Shown in pieces: positions 19,822 to 26,148 of a DNA stretch of 38,426 nt. The stretch is from IMG/VR virus record IMGVR_UViG_3300042554_001744, positions 1 to 38,426 of that record; one strand, written 5' to 3'. The DNA is from a virus. The position numbers were made by a program, and so were the translations under genes. Positions within the stretch are counted from its first letter, which is position 1. Each line of letters begins with the position of its first letter. Below the pieces are notes generated by a model. The model ran no database searches, had not been told where the DNA came from, and saw only the letters and a list, made by a program, of their open reading frames with translations.

Positions 19822-20517
19822 ATGTCCGACGAACAACTGCAGGAAGCTACGCAGACTGCAAATGGTGATGAGCTGGAAAGGCTCAAGCGCAGCATCGAAG
19901 GTTTGGAGCGCAAAAACTTTGAGCTGATTGGCAAACTCAAAGATCAAAAGGAAAAGGCACCTGCATTGCCTGATGGCATTGACGTTCAGGAGCTTCTGGA
20001 TTTCAAGCGGCGCAAGGAACAGGAGGAGCTGGAATCAAAGGGCAAATACGATGAGGCTCTGAAGCAATACGCTCAACAATTTCAAGAGCGCGAGGAAGGA
20101 TACAAACGCCGCATCTCTGAACTTGAGTCAAAGCTCACTGTTAATCAGCTCGACAATCGCGTTGTTGCGATCCTTGCTGAACAGGGCGCTCACAATCCAC
20201 ACGATGCTCTGCGGTTGGTTCGTGATCAGCTTAAGCTGGATGAAAGCGGAAACCCCGTAGCCGTTGACGGTTACAACGAGATTCCGATGGATCAATGGGT
20301 GGAACGCCTCAAAAATGAGCGTGGCTACCTATTCAAAGCTCCGACCATCAAAGGTTCAGGCGCACCGGTTGGCGTTCGTGCCACATCAAACGAAGTACCG
20401 GCAGGCACCAAGAATCCGTTTGTACGTGAACATTTCAACCTGACCGAGCAATCGCGGCTGTACCGGACTGACCGTGATTTGTACGAACGCTTGAAAGCTT
20501 CGGCAAACAATGCTTAA
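19822..20517 (+). CDS. Scaffolding protein
   Basis: The 231-residue product is strongly helical and charged: LERLKRSIEGLERKNFELIG, QELLDFKRRKEQEELESKG and QQFQEREEGYKRRISELESK, clear coiled coils up to about residue 115. A more globular basic C-terminus follows (PVGVRATSNEVPAGTKNPFV, with a TRDLYERLKA end). Position directly before the capsid gene, length and composition match phage scaffolds of the GP20 type. It guides capsid assembly and leaves or is degraded before DNA filling. No separate protease gene is seen. Confidence 0.88.
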   Translation: MSDEQLQEATQTANGDELERLKRSIEGLERKNFELIGKLKDQKEKAPALPDGIDVQELLDFKRRKEQEELESKGKYDEALKQYAQQFQEREEGYKRRISELESKLTVNQLDNRVVAILAEQGAHNPHDALRLVRDQLKLDESGNPVAVDGYNEIPMDQWVERLKNERGYLFKAPTIKGSGAPVGVRATSNEVPAGTKNPFVREHFNLTEQSRLYRTDRDLYERLKASANNA

Positions 20518-20520
20518 TAT

Positions 20521-20541
20521 GTAACCGTTAGCGCTTAAAGG
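20521..20541 (+). promoter_or_regulatory. 21-base late-gene element upstream of the capsid gene
   Basis: The element GTAACCGTTAGCGCTTAAAG plus one G is 19/21 identical to 34744-34764 upstream of the tail-fibre gene. Here it also forms an inverted pair GTAACC/GGTTAC (20521-20526, 20540-20545), and GGTTACGCC is repeated at 20540 and 20561. Promoter, processing site or regulator site are possible. Confidence 0.55.
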
Positions 20542-20600
20542 TTACGCCTAAGGCGCATTGGGTTACGCCCGCACCGTAAATCAATTTAGGAGTTTTCACC

Positions 20601-20648
20601 GTGGCGACTCTTCGCTCCGACGTGATCATTCCCGAAATCTTTACGCCT
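20601..20648 (+). CDS. Major capsid protein, exon 1
   Basis: Sixteen codons from GTG 20601, preceded by AGGAG with eight bases of spacing, encode the N-terminus (M)ATLRSDVIIPEIFTP. The frame meets TGA right after codon 16, where the group I intron starts. Exon 2 (20922-21890) continues it in frame: YLIEQTTQRNAFLASGVAQ. Together they give a 338-residue protein whose N-terminus is typical of capsid proteins. A gene finder would miss this exon and call a later start. Confidence 0.9.
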
Positions 20649-20921
20649 TGATCAGAAGGGCCCCTAGGGCGTAATTCCTAGGGATAACGGGGTGAATTGC
20701 TGGGAAAGCCACCATCCGAAAGGACAGGCCAATCAGCAGCCAAGCCAGCCGACAAGCTGGAAGGTTCAACGACTAGATCCCGAGAGGAAACTCAGTAACG
20801 GATCCACGAGTGCCCCGCACCCAACCAGTCTTTGACTAGGGGGTGAAGATATAGTCTGAGCTGCGACCGATGGTAAAGGCGCAGAACTAAGGGATAAAGA
20901 GCCCTTGGGGTAACAACTCTG
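20649..20921 (+). ncRNA. Group I self-splicing intron in the major capsid gene
   Basis: The 273-base insert begins with TGA and ends in G. P1: the exon end TTACGCCT (20641-20648) pairs with AGGGCGTAA (20666-20674) to put U20648 opposite G20667, the required U.G at the 5' splice site. A P4-like pair (TGCTG near 20698 with CAGCA near 20735), AAGCC/CAGCC joining strands, GACTA (20771-20775) pairing with TAGTC (20852-20856) as P7, and the phage-typical GAAGATATAGTC (20845-20856) complete the core, resembling subgroup IA. Removal restores the capsid frame exactly. No endonuclease ORF fits inside. Splicing itself is not shown by sequence. Confidence 0.92.
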
Positions 20922-21890
20922 TACCTGATTGAGCAAACCACCCAGCGGAATGCATTTCTCGCTAGCGGCGTAGCTCAACCTCTGGCTGCACTCAATGCAA
21001 CCGAAGGCGGAGATTTCGTGAATGTTCCCTTCTGGAAAGCCAATCTCACTGGCGATCTGGAGGTAATGTCTGATTCCACCAGCTTGACCCCCGGCAAGAT
21101 TGTTGCCGATAAGCAAGTTGGCGTGATCCTGCACCGTGCGCGTGCTTGGGAATCCCGTGATCTCGCAGCTCTTGCTGCAGGTTCGGACCCCATGGCCGCT
21201 ATCGGCGCCAAAGTTGGTGAGTATCTTGCCAACCAACAGCAGGTCGATCTTTACAAGTGCCTTGAAGGTGTTTTCGGCTCCCTGACCGGTGGCGATTCTC
21301 CTGCTTTCGCTGATCTGCGTTTTGATACCAGCGGTGCTACTGCACTTGGCCCCCGTCAGGTGTCTAAGGCCCGCGCCATCCTTGGCGATCAAGGCGAAAA
21401 GCTGAGCGCTCTCGCTATTCATAGTGCTTGCTACTACGACTTGGTTGAGCGCAAGGCAGTCGATTACGTCCTGGCTTCGGATCTGGGTATCACCCCGGAT
21501 ACCTCCATGCCTGACGCATTCGGTGGCTCTGTTGCTTCTGCCTACACTGCCGATTACCGCGTTCCCACGTATATGGGATGCCGGATTATTGTCAGTGACG
21601 ACATCACCAACTCGGCTGGTGTTTACGCTGCCTACTTCTTCACCAATGGCGCTATTGCCACCGGTGAGCAAGCTGCGATGCGCACTGAAGTTGACCGCGA
21701 CATCCTCGCCAAGAGTGATGCAATGTCGGTTGACATGCACTACATCCACCACCCTGTTGGTGCAAAGTGGAACGTGACTACCACGAACCCCACTCGCGCT
21801 CAACTGGCAACCGTGGGTAACTGGAGCAAGGTGTACGAAACCAAGAACATTGGAATCGTGCGTGCTTCGATCACGTCCAATTACGACTGA
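20922..21890 (+). CDS. Major capsid protein, exon 2
   Basis: Exon 2 encodes 322 residues, from YLIEQTTQRNAFLASGVAQ to NIGIVRASITSNYD. The body resembles Gp13-like HK97-fold capsid proteins: VNVPFWKANLTGDLEVMSDS, KIVADKQVGVILHRARAWES, AIHSACYYDLVERKAVDYVL and YMGCRIIVSDDITN. It forms the icosahedral shell together with the scaffold encoded upstream and probably the small proteins downstream. The frame (position 3n) equals that of exon 1 after intron removal. The family name is from motif memory and may need checking. Confidence 0.92.
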   Translation, partial: YLIEQTTQRNAFLASGVAQPLAALNATEGGDFVNVPFWKANLTGDLEVMSDSTSLTPGKIVADKQVGVILHRARAWESRDLAALAAGSDPMAAIGAKVGEYLANQQQVDLYKCLEGVFGSLTGGDSPAFADLRFDTSGATALGPRQVSKARAILGDQGEKLSALAIHSACYYDLVERKAVDYVLASDLGITPDTSMPDAFGGSVASAYTADYRVPTYMGCRIIVSDDITNSAGVYAAYFFTNGAIATGEQAAMRTEVDRDILAKSDAMSVDMHYIHHPVGAKWNVTTTNPTRAQLATVGNWSKVYETKNIGIVRASITSNYD

Positions 21891-21905
21891 TAGGAGTAAC
21901 GAGTC

Positions 21906-22319
21906 ATGCCATCCTCCATTTTTGAGCTGACTTCTGATCTTGCCGTCCTGAACGTCAAGGCTTCTCAGAAGGTTGTTACCGCCGCCGGTAACGAAGCAAC
22001 CACCCTCACCGCTGCACAGTGTGTTGAGGGCGTTGTGACCATGACCCCTTCCACGGGTCGTGCTCTGACCACCCCCACGGGCGCTGAACTCAAGACCTTC
22101 TTTGGTGGGCAACTTGAAATCGGCACCAGCTTCGAGCTGACCGTGGTGAACGTGGCTGCCGCTACTCACGCAATCACTCTGACCGCTGCCGCTTCTGGCA
22201 TCACCTTGGGTGGCGTGGCTGCTATGGCAACCATTGCTGCTGCCAGTAGCGGAACCTACGTTTTTGTTTGTACTGCAGTGGGCACCCCTGCCTTCACTGT
22301 CTACCGCAAGAACGGCTAA
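21906..22319 (+). CDS. Probable capsid decoration or head-fibre protein
   Basis: The 137-residue product is rich in threonine, alanine and valine with regular beta alternation (ASQKVVTAAGNEATTLTAAQ, LEIGTSFELTVVNVAAATHA, GTYVFVCTAVGTPAFTVYR). Such small beta proteins directly after the capsid gene commonly stabilise or decorate the head. It follows the capsid stop by 15 bases, with GGAG as ribosome site. No named family is certain. Confidence 0.62.
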   Translation: MPSSIFELTSDLAVLNVKASQKVVTAAGNEATTLTAAQCVEGVVTMTPSTGRALTTPTGAELKTFFGGQLEIGTSFELTVVNVAAATHAITLTAAASGITLGGVAAMATIAAASSGTYVFVCTAVGTPAFTVYRKNG

Positions 22320-22489
22320 TGGGCATGATCGCCTTTCGGCGACTGCGTGAACGGGAGGCTCTGGCTACGGCTGGGGCCTCTTTTTCTAATGCAGAGCCCA
22401 CACCTAAACTTGAAACAGAAGAACCGGCGCCTAAAAAACGTCGCACTGTAAAGCCCAAGGCGGAGGCCACCGATGCCAATCACGATTAA
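22319..22489 (+). CDS. 56-residue protein with basic, lysine-rich tail
   Basis: ATG 22319 shares one base with the previous stop (TAATG). The product starts MGMIAFRRLREREALATAGA and ends in a low-complexity charged tail, EEPAPKKRRTVKPKAEATDA. Its second half looks unstructured. Small proteins of this type (hydrophobic/arginine start, KPK-rich end) occur between the capsid gene and the connectors in other siphoviruses, with unknown role. It overlaps the adaptor gene by 17 bases. Confidence 0.62.
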   Translation: MGMIAFRRLREREALATAGASFSNAEPTPKLETEEPAPKKRRTVKPKAEATDANHD

Positions 22490-23039
22490 CGCCACGGTTG
22501 GTTCAGCCTCGGCAAACTCCTATCTGACGCTGGCTGATGCGCAGGCCATTGTTGATGGCTTCGTGGAAGATGAGGACGTGGTGGCATGGGCATCTGCTAC
22601 GACTGATCAAAAGAACCGCGCCCTCTACAGCGCAACCGAGCGCCTGGATCGCGAACGTTTTTTAGGAGCGCGAGCAACGGATACTCAGTCGCTGCAATGG
22701 CCACGTACCGGCGTTCGTAAGCCTGATACGTACATCAATACTTATGCCGTCGGCTTTCCGTTTCGGATCACAACCGACTATTTCACCGATACTGAAATCC
22801 CAGATCAGGTCAAAAAGGCGCAGGTTGTCCTAGCCGTTTACCTGAACAACAACAAAGACGGTTTGAGCCTGAGCGGCATTGAGGATTATCGATCTGTTCA
22901 GATCGGTACGTTGCGCATTGAATCTGCAGGCGCCAGCAGTATGGCCACGGGTGCTGATCGTGTGCCGCCGATTTTTGAACGGTATCTGACTGGGCTTAGA
23001 ATTAGCGGACCGGGTAACTTTGCAATCAAACGGAGTTGA
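22473..23039 (+). CDS. Head-tail adaptor (DnaT-like/connector family)
   Basis: The 188-residue product begins PITINATVGSASANSYLTLA and has a mostly helical body: DAQAIVDGFVEDEDVVAWAS, KNRALYSATERLDRERFLGA and QSLQWPRTGV. The SANSYxTLxxA opening plus QxLxWPR is the typical signature of the DnaT-like/head-tail adaptor group (PF20557 by memory). It binds the portal to form the neck. Position between capsid and head-closure genes agrees. Confidence 0.8.
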   Translation: MPITINATVGSASANSYLTLADAQAIVDGFVEDEDVVAWASATTDQKNRALYSATERLDRERFLGARATDTQSLQWPRTGVRKPDTYINTYAVGFPFRITTDYFTDTEIPDQVKKAQVVLAVYLNNNKDGLSLSGIEDYRSVQIGTLRIESAGASSMATGADRVPPIFERYLTGLRISGPGNFAIKRS

Positions 23040-23278
23040 TGATGGCTGACAACGACTCCTACAACATTGGCTTTGAGTACATCAGCGACACTGCCGCCCA
23101 CACTGGCCGCTTTTACAAGCTGTATGCAGTAGCCGATGCCGTGATCAGTACCGCAACAGTCCAGAACGCCAGCGGCAATACCTTTAGTTCTGTGCCCTTA
23201 AGCGCCGGTGATTCGATTGAAGGTGTTTTCACGAGCGTGACGCTGGCTTCCGGCAAAATCGTCGCCTACAAGATCTGA
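23039..23278 (+). CDS. Small beta protein, copy 1 of a tandem pair
   Basis: ATG 23039 overlaps the adaptor stop (TGATG). The 79-residue product contains SDTAAHTGRFYKLYAVADAV, IEGVFTSVTLASGKIVAYK. It is clearly related to the next gene (DTAAHTGR versus DTTTHTGR; GVFTSV..LASGKIVAYK versus GVFTSI.LQNGHCVAYK). This pattern is common as repeated genes near the phage neck and may be a decoration or spike domain. The ancestral pair arose by duplication. Confidence 0.72.
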   Translation: MMADNDSYNIGFEYISDTAAHTGRFYKLYAVADAVISTATVQNASGNTFSSVPLSAGDSIEGVFTSVTLASGKIVAYKI

Positions 23279-23280
23279 TT

Positions 23281-23529
23281 ATGAGCGACTCCAACGTTCT
23301 CGGTATTGATTACGCCAAAGGCGCAACTTTTATTGGCGACACTACGACGCACACTGGTCGTTGGGCGGCAATCCATTTCACAACAAATTGCCATATTGAT
23401 TCAGTTGTTGCGCAGAACTGGGACGGTTCTACCTTGTCTGGTCAATCCATGAGTGCCGCTACAACGTTATACGGCGTTTTTACAAGCATTAAACTGCAAA
23501 ACGGTCACTGCGTCGCCTACAAGCTCTGA
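23281..23529 (+). CDS. Small beta protein, copy 2 of a tandem pair
   Basis: The 82-residue product contains GDTTTHTGRWAAIHFTTNCH and YGVFTSIKLQNGHCVAYKL and resembles the preceding protein in order and spacing of motifs. It lies two bases after the first copy and shares one base with the next start. The two probably form a structural pair in or on the head or neck. Confidence 0.72.
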   Translation: MSDSNVLGIDYAKGATFIGDTTTHTGRWAAIHFTTNCHIDSVVAQNWDGSTLSGQSMSAATTLYGVFTSIKLQNGHCVAYKL

Positions 23530-23885
23530 TGGCACTTGCTACTTCACTTCGCAAGACGGCCAGCAAGCTGATGCTGAGGTTCGGTGGCCTTGTCACCATC
23601 AGGCGTGTTACTACCGGCGCCTATAACCCAACCACTGGCGTTGCTACACCCACTGCGTCTGAATCGGTGATACGTGGCTTGTTGGAGGATGTGACCGAAC
23701 GGGAGATCAACGATCTGATCAAAAGCACCGATAAAAAGCTGACTATCGCTGCTGCTGATCTTGCCTACGAACCGGCCATTTCAGATCAGGTGACTGTATC
23801 AAGCCGGATCATGCAGGTGGTTGAGGTGCGGAAGATTGAGCAGGACAATACGCCTATTGTGTTTGAGATGTTTCTGAGGGAGTGA
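23529..23885 (+). CDS. Head closure/head-tail joining protein
   Basis: The 118-residue product is beta-rich and begins MALATSLRKTASKLMLRFGG, followed by VTIRRVTTGAYNPTTGVATP, KKLTIAAADLAYEPAISDQV and VVEVRKIEQDNTPIVFEMFL. Arrangement and size match SPP1 gp16-like head-closure proteins, and it lies in their usual slot between the adaptor and the tail-completion gene. The name is by structure and synteny rather than strong motifs. Confidence 0.72.
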   Translation: MALATSLRKTASKLMLRFGGLVTIRRVTTGAYNPTTGVATPTASESVIRGLLEDVTEREINDLIKSTDKKLTIAAADLAYEPAISDQVTVSSRIMQVVEVRKIEQDNTPIVFEMFLRE

Positions 23886-23886
23886 T

Positions 23887-24291
23887 ATGGCTGGCCAAAT
23901 AAGGATCGGTGATATTGGTAAATACGCTGAGGGGCAATACAACAAGCTGGTTACCGCTGCTGTTTTGACCGCAGATCAAAGGCTCAAGCTTGCAAGCCCT
24001 GTCGATACCGGGCGTTTTCGCGCTAGCTGGGCAATCGGTCAAAATGCCGCACCATTTGAAGGGCAGCCAGAAGGGCAGTATTCAAGCAGCATCCCACCAA
24101 ATGCAGTTAACTACAGCCTTGGCAACGAGCAGGTCGGCAACGTTTACAGCATCCACAACAACCTGATTTACGCTGAACCATTGGCCCGTGGCCGCAGCAA
24201 GCAAGCACCTGATGGCTGGGTTGATTCAATCGCCAAAGACATTCAAACTTATGTCAATGTCGAAGCGGACCGCATTGGTCGTTCATCGTGA
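23887..24291 (+). CDS. Tail completion/neck protein, HK97 gp10-like
   Basis: The 134-residue product contains the well-known SPVDTGRFRASW signature (LASPVDTGRFRASWAIGQNA), and later NNLIYAEPLARGRSKQAPDG and VDSIAKDIQTYVNV. These are the core of the HK97 gp10-like neck family (gp22-type), which links the head-closure ring to the tail. Length and position fit. It overlaps the next gene by four bases. Confidence 0.82.
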   Translation: MAGQIRIGDIGKYAEGQYNKLVTAAVLTADQRLKLASPVDTGRFRASWAIGQNAAPFEGQPEGQYSSSIPPNAVNYSLGNEQVGNVYSIHNNLIYAEPLARGRSKQAPDGWVDSIAKDIQTYVNVEADRIGRSS

Positions 24292-24719
24292 GCCTTAACA
24301 CCGTCCGCGCCTACATCGAAAACCGTATTGCGACGGAGTTTGCCGCTTCGCCAGCGCTGCAGGTTTCCTATCAAAACGTACCCTTCACGCCACCCAACAA
24401 TGCGAGCTGGGTACAAACGAGCATCATCTGGGGCGATTCTGCTTATATGACGATGCTTACCACGTCTACGCGTGGCACTGGCGCTGGCTTTGATCGGCGC
24501 AATGGAACACTGGTGTTCAATATCTTCACGCCGCGTGGTGGTGGCCCCGGAGCTGGTCTGACAATCTCTCAGCGTTGCATCACCCTGTTTTCACGTTTGC
24601 AGCTAGAAAATATAAAGTTTGACGCCGCAAATGGTCCGCGAGTCATTGAGCCCTCGTCGCCGGAAGGGTTTTCGCAGATGCAAGTGGTGATAACTTTTGA
24701 GGCTTACGAGCAAAGCTAG
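24288..24719 (+). CDS. Tail terminator protein
   Basis: The 143-residue product begins MSLNTVRAYIENRIATEFAA and includes a beta core (ASWVQTSIIWGDSAYMTMLT; NGTLVFNIFTPRGGGPGAGL) and RCITLFSRLQLENIKFD. This is the tail-terminator (gpU/DUF4128-like) fold seen in lambda-type siphoviruses, placed before the major tail protein as usual. It starts with GTG 24288, overlapping the neck gene (GTGA). Confidence 0.78.
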   Translation: MSLNTVRAYIENRIATEFAASPALQVSYQNVPFTPPNNASWVQTSIIWGDSAYMTMLTTSTRGTGAGFDRRNGTLVFNIFTPRGGGPGAGLTISQRCITLFSRLQLENIKFDAANGPRVIEPSSPEGFSQMQVVITFEAYEQS

Positions 24720-24748
24720 AATCATTTCAGCCAATACCGTTCACAAAA

Positions 24749-25507
24749 ATGGCTGTCACTGTTTTGTCCGGTACGTCCGGCGCCCTTTACTACAAGCCCG
24801 CTGGAACCACCGGTACATTCGGTGAGTCTGGTGTGAATACAACTACTGAAACCATCACGGTTGAGCCTTACCTGAATTTCAAGGTTGGCGATCCCGTCAA
24901 ATTCCGTCTGGTCAATAGCCAAACCGGTGGATCTGGTACAGGTACTCTGCCTGCCCCGTTGAGCGATGCGACCACCTATTACGTGATTGCCTACACCGCT
25001 GCTACTGGCGCTCTGCAGGTTTCTACCAGCGCTGGTGGATCGGCAGTCAATCTGTCCGATGATGGTACTGCTGCTACGCCCAATGAGTTTGAGGTGTACT
25101 ACGCAGATTTCGCCGCTGTCGGTCAGGTGCAAAGCTGGTCTTTTGAAATCAGCCGAGCTGAGATTGACGTAACCACAATTGGTCAAACCGCTGGCCAGTA
25201 TGCACCCTTCCGTGCCTACATCCCCGGCTTTGCTGATGGCACCGGCACCGCCACCATCTACGTGACCAACGAAGACAGCGCCCTGTCCAACCGCATGGTT
25301 GAAGATGTGGTGCAGCGTCAGCAGGTTGGCTGTGGATTCAAGCTCTACAGCGACAAGCAGAGCACTGAGGCCCTAAGCCGCAGCATCTCCCTTGATGCCG
25401 TGATCATTAGCGCCAGCCGCAACATCAATCCCGATGATGCCCAACAGGTTGAGATCACCTTCCGTCCCACCGCAACTCCTACCTTCGATTTCAGCACTAC
25501 CGCTTGA
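24749..25507 (+). CDS. Major tail tube protein
   Basis: The 252-residue product is beta-rich with few charged patches: MAVTVLSGTSGALYYKPAGT, VEPYLNFKVGDPVKFRLVNS, VGQVQSWSFEISRAEIDVTT and QQVEITFRPTATPTFDFSTT. Size, position (between tail terminator and chaperone) and the VQSWSFExSRAEIDVTTIG segment typical of tube subunits support it. A rho-independent terminator follows immediately, probably tuning down the transcript of the chaperone and tape measure. Confidence 0.88.
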   Translation: MAVTVLSGTSGALYYKPAGTTGTFGESGVNTTTETITVEPYLNFKVGDPVKFRLVNSQTGGSGTGTLPAPLSDATTYYVIAYTAATGALQVSTSAGGSAVNLSDDGTAATPNEFEVYYADFAAVGQVQSWSFEISRAEIDVTTIGQTAGQYAPFRAYIPGFADGTGTATIYVTNEDSALSNRMVEDVVQRQQVGCGFKLYSDKQSTEALSRSISLDAVIISASRNINPDDAQQVEITFRPTATPTFDFSTTA

Positions 25508-25532
25508 TAGGATCGCTTAGTTGAGTTGATCG

Positions 25533-25560
25533 GCCCCTAGGTTGCACTGGGGGCTTTTTT
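25533..25560 (+). terminator. Rho-independent terminator after the tail tube gene
   Basis: GCCCCT (25533-25538) pairs with GGGGGC (25549-25554), one T.G included, with a 10-base loop and six T at 25555-25560. It could attenuate transcription into the chaperone and tape-measure genes. Confidence 0.82.
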
Positions 25561-25592
25561 ATGCCTAAAGTGATAACAACGATCTAATTTTT

Positions 25593-25952
25593 ATGCCCGC
25601 GCCTGCATCGTCAGCTCTTGCCCGCCTGAAAAAAGCAGCCAACCTGACGCCCATCAAGCGTGTGGTTACTTTGGCCAACGGCGAAGTTTTTGAGTTTTAC
25701 GCTGCACCGTTAACCATGTCTGAGCGTGAGCGTGCGCAGAAGATGCCAGGAGGCGATGACCCAAATGGCTTTGCGTTGAACTTGCTGGTCACCAAGGCAG
25801 TTGACGATGCCGGTCAGCGCTTGTTTCAGACGGGTGAGATTGCGGAACTGAAGAACGAAGTGATGGATGCCGACCTGCAGGCGCTGATGCTGGCCATCAT
25901 TACCAACCCCGAGGAAGGTCAAGAGCTGGACATGAAAAGCCGTAAAGGATGA
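25593..25952 (+). CDS. Tail assembly chaperone, short form (gpG-like)
   Basis: The 119-residue product begins MPAPASSALARLKKAANLTP and includes IKRVVTLANGEVFEFYAAPL, TMSERERAQKMPGGDDPNGF and MDADLQALMLAIITNPEEGQ. It occupies the slot of lambda gpG, between major tail protein and tape measure. It ends AAA GGA TGA; a shifted reading before the stop extends into an open frame of 57 codons (see next entry). It coats the tape measure during tail assembly and is not present in the virion. Confidence 0.85.
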   Translation: MPAPASSALARLKKAANLTPIKRVVTLANGEVFEFYAAPLTMSERERAQKMPGGDDPNGFALNLLVTKAVDDAGQRLFQTGEIAELKNEVMDADLQALMLAIITNPEEGQELDMKSRKG

Positions 25953-26121
25953 GCTGAAGAAAGACAACCTACTGTTGCTGCAGTTTGGCGTTGCCAAGGA
26001 ATTGGGATATACGTTGGCGCGTTTAAACCAAGAGGTGACACTAGAAGAGCTGATGATGTGGTCGGCGTATTTTGACCTACAAAATGAAGAGCAAGAACGT
26101 CAGATGAAGCGTCGCCGGTAG
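25945..26121 (+). CDS. +1 frame extension of the tail chaperone (gpGT-like)
   Basis: The frame at +1 (codons beginning 25945) reads K, DELKKDNLLLLQFGVAKE, then LGYTLARLNQEVTLEELMMW, SAYFDLQNEEQERQMKRRR, stopping at 26119-26121. There is no start codon near the overlap, while this pair of frames is a hallmark of siphovirus tail chaperones. The likely slip site is AAA GGA TGA (25944-25952): tRNA-Lys moving one base forward from AAA to AAG. Most phages use -1 shifts, so a +1 (or -2) site is less common. The extended form would recruit the tail tube protein. Confidence 0.8.
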   Translation, partial: KDELKKDNLLLLQFGVAKELGYTLARLNQEVTLEELMMWSAYFDLQNEEQERQMKRRR

Positions 26122-26148
26122 ACTTGCTTGTAAGAACAGGGTCAAGCC

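Noticed and set aside
20766-22169. Long leftward reading frame (467 codons) across the capsid gene
   Set aside because: It runs antisense through the clear capsid sequence and part of the intron, has low-complexity histidine/glycine/serine composition and no promoter or ribosome site.
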